In this document: positions 7,722 to 16,120 of the stretch, in pieces | How positions within the stretch are numbered: the first letter of the stretch is position 1 | Layout of the letters: each line of letters begins with the position of its first letter | Source of the DNA: Allobosea thiooxidans | GTDB lineage: Bacteria; Pseudomonadota; Alphaproteobacteria; Rhizobiales; Beijerinckiaceae | Length of the DNA: 64,000 bases | Direction: 5' to 3' | Assembly (NCBI RefSeq): GCF_900168195.1 | Contig: NZ_FUYX01000005.1 | Span: 1-64,000, forward strand | Program-made: the position numbers and the translations under genes | The notes under the pieces: generated by a model | What the model saw: the letters and a program-made list of their open reading frames with translations, nothing else | Told to the model about the DNA's origin: nothing | Database searches by the model: none

Positions 7722-8716
7722 ACATCTCCGCTCTCGGCAAGGCCGTATCGATCCAGTCGCTCGGCAAGAGCTATGGTTCCACCCGCGCGCTCGACGGCGT
7801 CTCACTCAACATCGCGGCGGGCGAGTTCTGCACGCTGCTCGGAGCATCAGGCTCAGGCAAGACGACGCTGCTCAAGACCATCGCCGGCTTCGAAACCTAC
7901 GAGACGGGGCAGATCCTCGTCGACGGCGTCGATGTCGGGCCGATGCCCGTCTCCAAGCGCAATATCGGCATGGTGTTCCAGAACTATGCGCTGTTTCCGC
8001 ATATGAGCGTGCGCCGCAATGTCGCCTTCGGCCTCGAAATGCGCCGCCTTGCCGCGAAGGAGATCGAGAACCGCGTCGATGAGGTTCTGGCTCTGGTAGA
8101 TCTCACCGCTTATGCTGAACGACTGCCGCGGCAGCTCTCGGGCGGCCAGCAGCAGCGGGTGGCGTTGGCACGCGCGCTCGTCATCCGCCCCGACATCCTT
8201 TTGATGGACGAACCGCTGGGGGCGCTCGACAAAAACCTGCGCCAGTCGATCCAGCTTGAGCTGAAGCGGCTCCACGCCGCCGTTGGCGCGACAGTCGTCT
8301 ATGTCACACATGACCAGGAGGAGGCGCTGTTTCTCTCGGATCGTATCGCGCTCATGGACAAGGGGCGCATCGTCCAGGCCAGCACGCCGCGCGGTCTCTA
8401 CGAAAAGCCGGCGAACCGCTTCGTCGCGAGCTTCCTGGGGGAGTGCAACTTCATTCCATCGGATGGGCAGGAAATTGCCATCCGTCCGGAAAAGCTGCGC
8501 GTCGGAAGAGACCTCCCAGGCTGCGACAAGAAGCTGGAAGGGCATGTCACGGCAGTAAACTTCATCGGTCGTGGCTTCCGCGTGATGCTTGATCACCGGG
8601 GCGCCGAATTGGCGGCGGAGGTCGACGCTTCAGACGAGATAGCCGCGTTGCGGGTGGGAACACCGGTCGCATTCGGGTTCCGCAGTACAGACGCCATGGA
8701 CATCGCGTCCATCTGA
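7718..8716 (+). CDS. ABC transporter ATP-binding protein (PotA-like)
   Basis: This 332-residue ATPase has all expected motifs: Walker A GASGSGKTT (about residues 42-50), a Q-loop in VFQNYALFPH, the signature LSGGQQQR, Walker B LLMDEPLGALD and the switch His in THDQEEAL. The C-terminal part (IAIRPEKLRVG onward) is a TOBE-type regulatory domain, as in PotA, FbpC and UgpC. It starts in a 4-base overlap with the permease gene and energises that fused permease. A broken dapA-like gene follows 20 bases later. Polyamine-type specificity is inferred from subfamily resemblance only. Confidence 0.92.
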   Translation: MNISALGKAVSIQSLGKSYGSTRALDGVSLNIAAGEFCTLLGASGSGKTTLLKTIAGFETYETGQILVDGVDVGPMPVSKRNIGMVFQNYALFPHMSVRRNVAFGLEMRRLAAKEIENRVDEVLALVDLTAYAERLPRQLSGGQQQRVALARALVIRPDILLMDEPLGALDKNLRQSIQLELKRLHAAVGATVVYVTHDQEEALFLSDRIALMDKGRIVQASTPRGLYEKPANRFVASFLGECNFIPSDGQEIAIRPEKLRVGRDLPGCDKKLEGHVTAVNFIGRGFRVMLDHRGAELAAEVDASDEIAALRVGTPVAFGFRSTDAMDIASI

Positions 8717-8736
8717 TTTTTCGACCGGACTAAATT

Positions 8737-9106
8737 ATGACTCTCTCCGCCGACGCATCGGGCGTTTTCTCGATCGGCCCCACGCCCCTTCTGCCCGACG
8801 GCGCCGTCGACTGGGCATCCGTCGACCGGCTGTTCGCCTATTGCGACGGTATCGGTGCTGATGGCACCACGGTGCTCGGTATCATGGGTGAGGCGCCGAA
8901 GCTGGAGCCCGAGGAATCTCTGCGCATCGTCAGGAGCGCGGTTGCCAACATGCCCGGCAATCCGGTTATCGTCGGGGCTTCGGCGCCGGGTCTGGCTGCC
9001 ATGCGCTCGCTCTCGCCAGTCCCTCAAGGCAGATGCTTCGGCCGTGATGATCGCGCCGCCTCCCTCATTGCGCACTGACGACCAGATCACCGGCTATCGG
9101 GTCGAC
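8737..9106 (+). pseudogene. Decayed DapA-family aldolase gene (frameshifted and truncated)
   Basis: The N-terminal 90 residues match the intact aldolase at 728-1657 (TTVLGIMGEAPKLEPEES against LTVLGMMGEAPKLTADES). Near 9012 the homology jumps to the next frame (+1), where KADASAVMIAPP and SLRTDDQITGY continue the family. Homology stops about 9095, before the Schiff-base lysine, and unrelated codons run to a stop. At least two lesions are needed, a one-base frameshift and loss of the last two thirds. It closes the transport operon. The complementary state of the two clusters is discussed in the findings. Confidence 0.85.
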
Positions 9107-9498
9107 AAAGAGGTCGCGCTCAACCGCTACGCCGCGCCGGTCCCTCGACGCCCAGTCCGCCCCTGAGAATCCAACGCGCAATCGAACGCAACTCCGCAAC
9201 GCAACGAGTCATGAACGGGCAAGCAAAGGAACCGTTCCTCGCATCTACGAGTCCGCAGTGACAACGCCGCCTGCCGTCGGGTGGTGCCAGCGCATACGAG
9301 CCATCCCAGTGTCCGCCATCGACCCAAGCCCGTCGCTCGGTCGAGTAACGAAACAGGGCCGTGCAGTGCCAACTGCAGACATTAGGGTATCGCCCGAAAG
9401 CGGACGTTGGCCGCCTGCTCAGGCAACGTCTGTTGGCGTCCCTGGTTGTGACACCGGTTGGCCCGGCTGCGGGGTGCGGTCGGGCCGGAGTTACCTGG
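9107..9498. other. Intergenic stretch without a convincing gene
   Basis: Open frames occur on both strands, but their translations are Arg/Pro-rich and show no domain, signal peptide or ribosome site. The sequence contains one copy (9398-9408) of an AAGCGGACGTT motif that recurs in other intergenic gaps of this window. It probably holds debris from the decayed dapA locus. Confidence 0.6.
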
Positions 9499-11286
9499 CT
9501 AGGTTCGATACCAAGCCCCGATGTTCCAAGTAGTCGTATCCCAGGCTGATATGTCAGGGATAAGATTGTTTGCAGATACGGCAACTATCTTTCTCGACAG
9601 CAATGGCAATATGACGTGCGCGGAACAGAATACCTCATCTGCTTTCATAATTAGGGCGGCGCGCTTCGCTGGATCCAGCTCCTTCTGCGCGGCATGATAA
9701 ATTTTATCCACCTCGGGATCTGTATGCCGGGAGATATTTCGGCCCTGCCACTTGTTCTCCTTGGTTGCGACCTCTGATGAAAGCAGCTGTCGAAGGAACC
9801 GTTCCGGGTCCGGTTGAGGTTGTACAGACGTGAACATCTCTATATCGCAGTACAACTTAGTGTATGTGTCTGGGTTTGCGACGTCAGATGAGAAAAACAC
9901 AGAGGCAGCGACCGATTTCAACTCAACATCAATGCCAGCGCGTTGGCAGGCTTGTTTGATGATGGCCTGTGTCTTCTGGCGTGGTGCGTTGATCGATGTC
10001 TGAAAGACATATTTAAGTTTCTTGCCATCTTTCTCTCTGATCCCGTCAGCGCCGCGTGCATATCCGGCCTCGTCGAGGATTTTATTGGCCTTGTCGATGT
10101 TGAATTCGTAGGTGAGCTTCTTCGATTTGAACCGTGCGGGCTCATTGATGAAGCTTGCGGTCGCCGTGCCTCCCCGCCCATAGATGAACTTCTGGATCGA
10201 GTCGCGATCAATCAACAGGTTGATCGCCTCGCGCACCTTGGGATCTGACAACGTCGGGTGCTTGGTCTTGACGCTAGATCGCTCACCGTCGACCTCCGTC
10301 CATGGGTCAGTCGGGTTCAGGATGATAAATTCCAGGTCGCCAGCAGGAACTGCGATGACCTTGCCCTTTCCGCCTGTTTCCATGCGCTTGAGCACTTCAT
10401 CCTCAACCTGGATGTTCCATGCGTAGTCGTATTCTCCTGTCTGGAGGACGGCGCGCGCTGCAGAAACCGCGTCGCCGCCACCCTTGACCTCAATCGTGTC
10501 GAAATGCGGTTGCACCTTGACATGGTAATCCACGAAGCGCTCGCCGGTTAAAATGTCGCCGGGCTTGAATTCGACGAACTTGTATGGGCCAGTTCCAACT
10601 GGCTTTAGATTGGCTGGTGCATCACGCGAATTCGCACCTTTGTAATCGGAAAAATGGTGCTTCGGGATGATCATGCCGGCGACACCAACAAACGCGGTGG
10701 CCCAGAATGGCGCCGCGTCCTGGAAGATTACCTTGACGGCATAGTCATCTACTTTCTCGAATTTCGATTCTCTATAGGTCCCAGATGTATAGGCGGCTGT
10801 TGCCTGATCCGCCGCGTACTCGGCGGTGAAAATGACGTCATCTGCGGTAAATGGCTTACCATCGTGCCATTGCACACCGCGCTTTAGTTTCCAGGTTATT
10901 ATTTTTCCGTCAGCCGATACCCCGCCGTTTTCTTTTGAGGGGATCTCTGCCGCAAGGAACGGAACGAGATTTCCCTCAACATCCCATCCCGCGAGGGGCT
11001 CATAAAATATTCGCGTGGCGATCTGATCCTTCACGCCACTGGCGAAATGCGGGTTGAGGAGCGTTGGCGCCTGCCAAAGCAGCATCTTTAGCGGCCCGCC
11101 GCCGCCGGCCTTTGTCGGTTTGTACGGGAGAGTGGCGTTGGCCATCGCCACATCGTTCCAGATCAGGATTTGGGTTGCCACCGGTGCAGCAATGCCGGCG
11201 GACGCCAACTTCTGTATGAAGGAGCGTCGTGAGAGACGGCCGCCTTTAACTTCAGCTATCAAGCTTCCGATATTCTTCTCGTCCAT
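9499..11286 (-). CDS. Peptide/nickel-type ABC substrate-binding protein with Tat signal (orphan)
   Basis: This 595-residue protein belongs to the large periplasmic solute-binding family 5 (DppA/OppA type). An N-terminal extension precedes a twin-arginine signal, SRRSFIQKLASAG (about residues 20-32). Family segments include FYEPLAGWD near 90, VQWHDGKPFTADDVIFT near 145 and PVGTGPYKF near 235. No permease or ATPase gene lies on either side, so it must serve a distant transporter or act as a sensor partner. Its codon use looks more AT-tolerant than its neighbours (many AAA and GAT codons), hinting at separate acquisition. Ligand unknown. Confidence 0.88.
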   Translation of the reverse strand: MDEKNIGSLIAEVKGGRLSRRSFIQKLASAGIAAPVATQILIWNDVAMANATLPYKPTKAGGGGPLKMLLWQAPTLLNPHFASGVKDQIATRIFYEPLAGWDVEGNLVPFLAAEIPSKENGGVSADGKIITWKLKRGVQWHDGKPFTADDVIFTAEYAADQATAAYTSGTYRESKFEKVDDYAVKVIFQDAAPFWATAFVGVAGMIIPKHHFSDYKGANSRDAPANLKPVGTGPYKFVEFKPGDILTGERFVDYHVKVQPHFDTIEVKGGGDAVSAARAVLQTGEYDYAWNIQVEDEVLKRMETGGKGKVIAVPAGDLEFIILNPTDPWTEVDGERSSVKTKHPTLSDPKVREAINLLIDRDSIQKFIYGRGGTATASFINEPARFKSKKLTYEFNIDKANKILDEAGYARGADGIREKDGKKLKYVFQTSINAPRQKTQAIIKQACQRAGIDVELKSVAASVFFSSDVANPDTYTKLYCDIEMFTSVQPQPDPERFLRQLLSSEVATKENKWQGRNISRHTDPEVDKIYHAAQKELDPAKRAALIMKADEVFCSAHVILPLLSRKIVAVSANNLIPDISAWDTTTWNIGAWYRT

Positions 11287-11652
11287 CCCAAATCCCCTAC
11301 CTATTGCCTGTCATTTTCGACACGAATCCGGCAAATCGACGCGGCCGATGGCTAGGAACGTGTGCGCCCAAGAATCTCAGTTGCGCCACGCCAATCACCA
11401 GCCCGCCTTTTTCTGGAGCGTCACCCGATGCCTGCCGGGGGGCAAGCGGACACTATCCAGGATGCCTGAAAATTCGGTCGCCAGAACGCCGAGGGCTTGG
11501 ATATCCCAGGGCGGATCCCCTCTGGGGATGTCGCATCCGGGACCACCCTATCAAAGCGTTGCGCGACACAGCACTCGCCTCACACCGAGGCGCGCCATGT
11601 TGGGACATTGGGTCACTGCCGGTAAGCGAAAGTCCAACGGAGCATCCGTAAA
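11287..11652. other. Intergenic stretch without a convincing gene
   Basis: This gap between the Tat binding-protein gene and the glucan operon has only short Arg-rich open frames. It contains one AAGCGGAC motif (11445-11452) and a short hairpin, ATCCCC-TCT-GGGGAT, near 11515-11529. I see nothing else in it. Confidence 0.5.
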
Positions 11653-11690
11653 CGCTGAAAGGAGGCGGCCTTCAAACCGCCTTTTCAGCG
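11653..11690 (-). terminator. Strong stem-loop at the 3' end of the glucan-synthase operon
   Basis: CGCTGAAA plus AGGCGG (11653-11668) pairs with CCGCCT plus TTTCAGCG (11677-11690) around an 8-base loop, giving a stem of about 14 pairs with a 2-base bulge. It overlaps the stop codon of the last operon gene (11685-11687). There is no long U tract on the minus strand, so it may act as a terminator or as an mRNA 3'-end stabiliser. Confidence 0.6.
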
Positions 11691-12761
11691 CCTGAGCAAC
11701 CGCGTTTGTAGCCGCACGAGCGCGGTCGACAGACGCTGGGCTTCGGCATAGCGGGTCTCGGGATGAGGTGGCTTCTGTTGACCGTCACCCAGCATGCCCT
11801 CGGCCGACGCGAGCAAACGCTTGAGCGGCGTGGCTATCCAGTTGGAGGCAAGGAAGAGCAGCACGAGCGCGACCAGTGCGCCGGCGCCGAGCGTGATCCA
11901 GAAATTGCGGACCAGCTCCCGTGTCGGCGCGAGCGCATCGTCGATGTTCTGTCGGATCAGCAGTGACCAGCCGAAGCTCGGCAGATCGGCATGGCCAATC
12001 GTGGGGACGACGACGGTGACGTAGTCCTTGCCATCCGGCCAGCGTTCGTCGAGCACACTCGACGCCGTGCGGTTCGCAGCCTGGGCTGAACCGATCATCA
12101 GGGGCTTGTCGACTAGTTCCGGAGGCCCGAACAGGACGGTGCGATCCCGGGACAGCAGCAGGACGTCGATACCGGGCGCCTGAAAACCCCGGAGGCTGTC
12201 AATGATCCAGCTCCAATTGAGATGCGCGCCGACGACGCCACTCGGAGATTGCCCGGCCTTCTGAATGGGAGCAGACAGATCGATGAAGCGATAGGGCTCC
12301 GTCCGGGCTGGGAGCAGTTTTGCCAGCAATTGCGCTTCGTGCACGTCGATCGCAGTCGGCCCACCCAGGCCGCGGCGAAACCAGGGGCGCTGAGCCACAC
12401 TTTCTCGTTCGAGAAGGCCGTTTGCGGCCGCGAGCACGATCCCATCGACATCGGCGACGCCAATCCACGAATAGCGGTTGTCGAGTCGCGCAATGAGGTC
12501 GATAGCGGTGCGCGCCTGCGGCAGCGCCGATGCATCCAAGCTCTTGGCGAGCGCGTCGACCTCGCCCCAGAGCTGATGCAAGCTCTTGGCGAGGAGGTTG
12601 GCGCTCAATTCGCCGCGCCCCTTCAAGCGATCGACCAACATCTGCTCGGCGCGCTTTTGCAAGGCGCCGGTATAGGCAGAACCGGCGACGAGCGCCGGAA
12701 CCAACATCAGGATGCTGCCTCCGACGAATGCGATGGTGCGCAGACTGAGACGGCTGTTCAT
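11685..12761 (-). CDS. Membrane protein with periplasmic Cache domain and HAMP-like end, no output domain
   Basis: The roughly 358-residue protein has an N-terminal membrane helix (TIAFVGGSILMLVPALVAGSA), a periplasmic region of about 230 residues of dCache type (YSWIGVADVDGIVLAAANG, then WSLLIRQNIDDALAP) and a second helix (TLGAGALVALVLLFLAS). About 60 residues of HAMP-like cytoplasmic helix follow, then it ends. There is no kinase, GGDEF, EAL or methyl-accepting domain. I chose ATG 12761 for its GGAGG site five bases upstream. It follows the glycosyltransferase gene without a gap and probably senses an external signal or modulates the synthase complex. That role is inference. Confidence 0.75.
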   Translation of the reverse strand: MNSRLSLRTIAFVGGSILMLVPALVAGSAYTGALQKRAEQMLVDRLKGRGELSANLLAKSLHQLWGEVDALAKSLDASALPQARTAIDLIARLDNRYSWIGVADVDGIVLAAANGLLERESVAQRPWFRRGLGGPTAIDVHEAQLLAKLLPARTEPYRFIDLSAPIQKAGQSPSGVVGAHLNWSWIIDSLRGFQAPGIDVLLLSRDRTVLFGPPELVDKPLMIGSAQAANRTASSVLDERWPDGKDYVTVVVPTIGHADLPSFGWSLLIRQNIDDALAPTRELVRNFWITLGAGALVALVLLFLASNWIATPLKRLLASAEGMLGDGQQKPPHPETRYAEAQRLSTALVRLQTRLLRR

Positions 12762-12772
12762 CGGTTCCTCCG

Positions 12773-14743
12773 TCAACGTGTCAAGGCCCGGGCCAGCTCT
12801 CGGATCATCAGCGCGATATTGCCCTGATTGGTGCCGGGCGCGGCGCTCGCAGTGTGAAGCCGAGCAATGATGCGATCGCGCTGCTCTGCCGTCGGCGCGA
12901 AACCGATTCGATAGCCGTCCTGCGTCGGCGCAATGATACGGGCCTCAATGTCCCCTATGATCGGCAGGCGAAGCACTCCCGTCATGCCGGGCTGCAGGTC
13001 GCTCACCCCACTGACGCGCGCGCCGCCGACGCCAAGATTGACCAGCCAGCCGCGCTGTTCCTGCCCGGCCATGAGCAAGGTCACGGGCTCCACGATCTGG
13101 CGCTGCGGACGATTGGGCCGCGGCTTCTCGATACAAGCAGCAATCGCGACCAGTAGTACAAAGAGATTGTAGATCGTCCAGAACATGACGATGGCCATGC
13201 CGTCGCCGGCTGCGGTGGTATGGTTGAAAATGAAGTCTGACGTCAGCGGCACGATCAGGCCGCCGACGGTGAGCGCAAAAAGCAGCAGGAACGGCATCAT
13301 CAGCGGCCATTGGACGACGACCTTCGTGCGATCGCCGCCCTTGGCGGTCACCGAGAACTTATGCGGCCCGGGCGTCAACAGGCCCAGCGCGACCGCCCGC
13401 GTGATCGGCCAGGCGGCGACCAACTGGGCCACATCGTTCAGTATGGCGATGAAGAGGCCTTTCGATAGCCAGTTCAGCACGATCATGACCGCCAGATAAT
13501 AAGGTAAGTAGTAGACGAGGATGTCCGTGACCGAGGCATTCACCACGGTGACTCCGCCCCACCAATAGAGCAGCGGGCAGATCAGGCTTGCCAGTCTGAA
13601 TGGGAATGTGGTGCTCCAGTAGAGCAGCGAGTCGAAGATGCTGAGCCGCTGCCTGAAGCCCAGCCGGTTGTCGCCGAAGGGGCTGTAAACGTTGCGCACG
13701 ATCTGCATCATGCCCAGGCACCAGCGGCCACGCTGGACGATGTATTCCTGCAAGCCCTCCGGTGCGAGGCCCTCCGTCAGCGGTTCGTTGAGATAGACGG
13801 TGCGCCAGCCATTCTCCGAGAGGCGCAAGGTCAGCAGGAAATCCTCGGTGACGCTCTCTGTCGGAAAGCCGCCGATGGCCTCGACGGCACGGACCCTCAC
13901 CATCGACGAAGTCCCGCAACAGACCGCAATGCCCCAGGCGTCGCGCGACGGCTCGACATTGTCGAAGAAATGGCGCTGCTCATCGGGATAGGCCGAGCTG
14001 ATCCCAAGATTGTGCTGGATCGGGTCCGGGTTGAAGAAATGCTGTGGCGTCTGGACTAGGCCGACATCATGAGCATGGAACAGCGCGAGCACACGCTCGA
14101 CGAAATCGATATGCGGCACGAAGTCTGCGTCGAGCACAGCGATGAAATCGGGCGCGTCAGGATCGCCTGCACGCAACCGCAAGGCGTGGTTAATGTTGCC
14201 TGCCTTGGCATGGGCATTGTCGGGACGGATCAGATAACCGACGCCATGGCGCTCGCAGGCAGCGCGCAGCCAGTCCCTCCTGCCGTCGTCGAGGATGAAG
14301 ATCCGCAGGGCGGGGTAGCCGATTGCCTTGGCGCCGACGATGGTGCGCTCCAGCACTTCGAGCTGCTCGTTATAGGTCGCGATGAAGATGTCGACCTGCG
14401 GAGCTGGGCCAGGTTTCCACCAATCGCGATGGCGATCGGCCTCAAGGCTACGCTCCTTGACGCGAGACAGAATAAGGAAGGCGAAGGTCGAGGACAGAAC
14501 GGTGAGCGCTTCGAGGATCGCGAAGCCCCAGCTGAACAGGGCATCGGCGGTCCAGCCCAGCGGCGCGACCGTGTCGGTGAAGCGCCAGATCATGTAGCGC
14601 CAGGCCAGGAGCATGGCGCTGCCCAACAGGAGTGCCCGCCACTGCCACAGTTTGGGATCGAGCAGCGGAAGGACGAGCAGCCGCAGGCCGACTACCACGG
14701 CCGCCCCCGCAAGTGCAGATAGCCATGCGGGCAGCGCCAGCAT
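12773..14743 (-). CDS. Processive GT2 glucan synthase with C-terminal PilZ-like domain (BgsA/CrdS/BcsA type)
   Basis: This 656-residue membrane glycosyltransferase has the complete family 2 signature: DDG near 152-154, DAD 205-207, TED 299-301 and the processivity motif Q337-RGRW. Membrane helices flank the catalytic domain at both ends. The C-terminal roughly 100 residues contain RPQRQ and NLGVGG, which resemble the PilZ c-di-GMP motifs RxxxR and D/NxSxxG with the Ser replaced by Gly. The operon order (HlyD adaptor, then synthase) matches Sinorhizobium bgsB-bgsA for mixed-linkage beta-glucan. Curdlan or cellulose-like products are alternatives. It overlaps the upstream gene (TGATG). Confidence 0.85.
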   Translation of the reverse strand: MLALPAWLSALAGAAVVVGLRLLVLPLLDPKLWQWRALLLGSAMLLAWRYMIWRFTDTVAPLGWTADALFSWGFAILEALTVLSSTFAFLILSRVKERSLEADRHRDWWKPGPAPQVDIFIATYNEQLEVLERTIVGAKAIGYPALRIFILDDGRRDWLRAACERHGVGYLIRPDNAHAKAGNINHALRLRAGDPDAPDFIAVLDADFVPHIDFVERVLALFHAHDVGLVQTPQHFFNPDPIQHNLGISSAYPDEQRHFFDNVEPSRDAWGIAVCCGTSSMVRVRAVEAIGGFPTESVTEDFLLTLRLSENGWRTVYLNEPLTEGLAPEGLQEYIVQRGRWCLGMMQIVRNVYSPFGDNRLGFRQRLSIFDSLLYWSTTFPFRLASLICPLLYWWGGVTVVNASVTDILVYYLPYYLAVMIVLNWLSKGLFIAILNDVAQLVAAWPITRAVALGLLTPGPHKFSVTAKGGDRTKVVVQWPLMMPFLLLFALTVGGLIVPLTSDFIFNHTTAAGDGMAIVMFWTIYNLFVLLVAIAACIEKPRPNRPQRQIVEPVTLLMAGQEQRGWLVNLGVGGARVSGVSDLQPGMTGVLRLPIIGDIEARIIAPTQDGYRIGFAPTAEQRDRIIARLHTASAAPGTNQGNIALMIRELARALTR

Positions 14744-15948
14744 CAGACACCGTAACGGGTCAGGAAACGCCGCATGGTGGCTATGGGCCCGTTCGAGAAG
14801 ATGACGCGGCCGGTGCGGCCGATCGCACAGGAGAGGTCAGGCTGATTCGAAAGTTCGGGCACGCTGACCGTAACGTCGAAACGTTCGAGATGCTCGGCGC
14901 TGGGTCCCACCGCAAGATTGGCATATAGGTTCGAGGCTCCGGAGCCGCCGAGGCGCGTGACCGTGCCTTCGAAGATGCGTTCGTCGCCGAACAGCCGGAA
15001 CTGGACCGGCGTGCCAATGGACAGGTTATCATATAGGCTTTCAGTCACGCTTGCGGTGACGACGAGGCTGCGGCAATCAACGAGCTTCACCAGATCCTGA
15101 CCGCGGCGAGCATATTCGCCATCGTCGACCAGAAAGTCCCAGGCCATACCGGCGACGCGCGCGTTCAGCACGGCCGAAGTCAGCTTGTTGAGACGCAAGC
15201 GCTCGGCACGGATCTGTTTCTCGAAGCCGGCAATCCGGGCCTCGATCTGCTCCTGCTCGGAGGCAAGCTCGGCCAGCCGCAGGTCGAGCTCCCGGACACG
15301 CTGCGAGGAGAAGGGGGCGTCATTGTAGGAATCGCCGATGAAGACGCCGCTGCGGGCCGCGGTTAGTTCTGTGGCCAGGTAACTGCCACGCTGGCGGGCG
15401 CTTTCGAGCTCCTGCTGTGCCACGTCCTGGGCGGCACGAGCACGTTCGAGGTTGGCGGCCGTCTGCACGCCGCGGTCGCTCAGATCGTTAGCGCGCTTGA
15501 GGGCGCCGTCGGCCTCGCGCAGGCGGGCTGCCGCAGCGTCCTGATTGGCCTTCGCTTCTGCGATCCGTGCTTCGATCTGGCTGACGCGCCCATTCTGGTA
15601 ATTGTCGAGCTGCGCTGCAAAGCCGGCGCGGGCCTTTCCGATCGCCCCCTTTTGGGTCGCGACGCGCTTCAGTTCGATCTGCTGGTTGTCGCGGTCGCGC
15701 TCAAGATCGATGAGGCGGGCGGTATCGAAGCGCTCGTCTGTGATATCGGCGACGAGTTCACCCGCATTCACGCGCGCGCCAATGCTCCGGACGGCGAGAT
15801 TGACCTGCCCCTCGATGGGGGCGCGGATCACGTTGATGCGCGCATTTACCGTTGCGTCGGCCGACGTTCCGGCGAAATGCTCGCCGATCAAAACGTACAG
15901 GCCTCCGACGAGCAGCAGCAGGCCGACGACGATCCGAAAGATCTTCAT
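14743..15948 (-). CDS. HlyD-type membrane-fusion protein of glucan export (BgsB-like)
   Basis: The roughly 401-residue protein has one N-terminal membrane helix (IFRIVVGLLLLVGGLYVLI), then split lipoyl/barrel-sandwich strands (INVIRAPIEGQVNLAVRSIG). A long helical hairpin rich in Ala, Glu, Arg and Gln (about residues 70-250) follows, and beta strands close the molecule. It starts at ATG 15948, with AGGGATC just upstream; an earlier in-frame start lacks support. It is the first gene of the operon and probably links the inner-membrane synthase to polymer passage through the periplasm. No outer-membrane channel gene is adjacent. Confidence 0.85.
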   Translation of the reverse strand: MKIFRIVVGLLLLVGGLYVLIGEHFAGTSADATVNARINVIRAPIEGQVNLAVRSIGARVNAGELVADITDERFDTARLIDLERDRDNQQIELKRVATQKGAIGKARAGFAAQLDNYQNGRVSQIEARIAEAKANQDAAAARLREADGALKRANDLSDRGVQTAANLERARAAQDVAQQELESARQRGSYLATELTAARSGVFIGDSYNDAPFSSQRVRELDLRLAELASEQEQIEARIAGFEKQIRAERLRLNKLTSAVLNARVAGMAWDFLVDDGEYARRGQDLVKLVDCRSLVVTASVTESLYDNLSIGTPVQFRLFGDERIFEGTVTRLGGSGASNLYANLAVGPSAEHLERFDVTVSVPELSNQPDLSCAIGRTGRVIFSNGPIATMRRFLTRYGV

Positions 15949-16120
15949 GATCCCTATCCCGAACGCGTGTCGCGGACGGGCATTGGCGCCGACCAAAGCT
16001 TGCCAAATCGTTACCGGGCGAGAGTCTCGTCACCCGGGCTTTGAAGCGCCAGAAGCGGAACCTAGCGCTTCGCTCGGAAGCGGACATCTCAAAGCTATCC
16101 GTTGAAGGCCGGTCGCGCCC

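Noticed and set aside
9120..9584. A 154-residue minus-strand open frame
   Set aside because: It has no recognisable domain and overlaps the end of the binding-protein gene. Its composition resembles intergenic repeat debris commonly mis-called in alphaproteobacteria.
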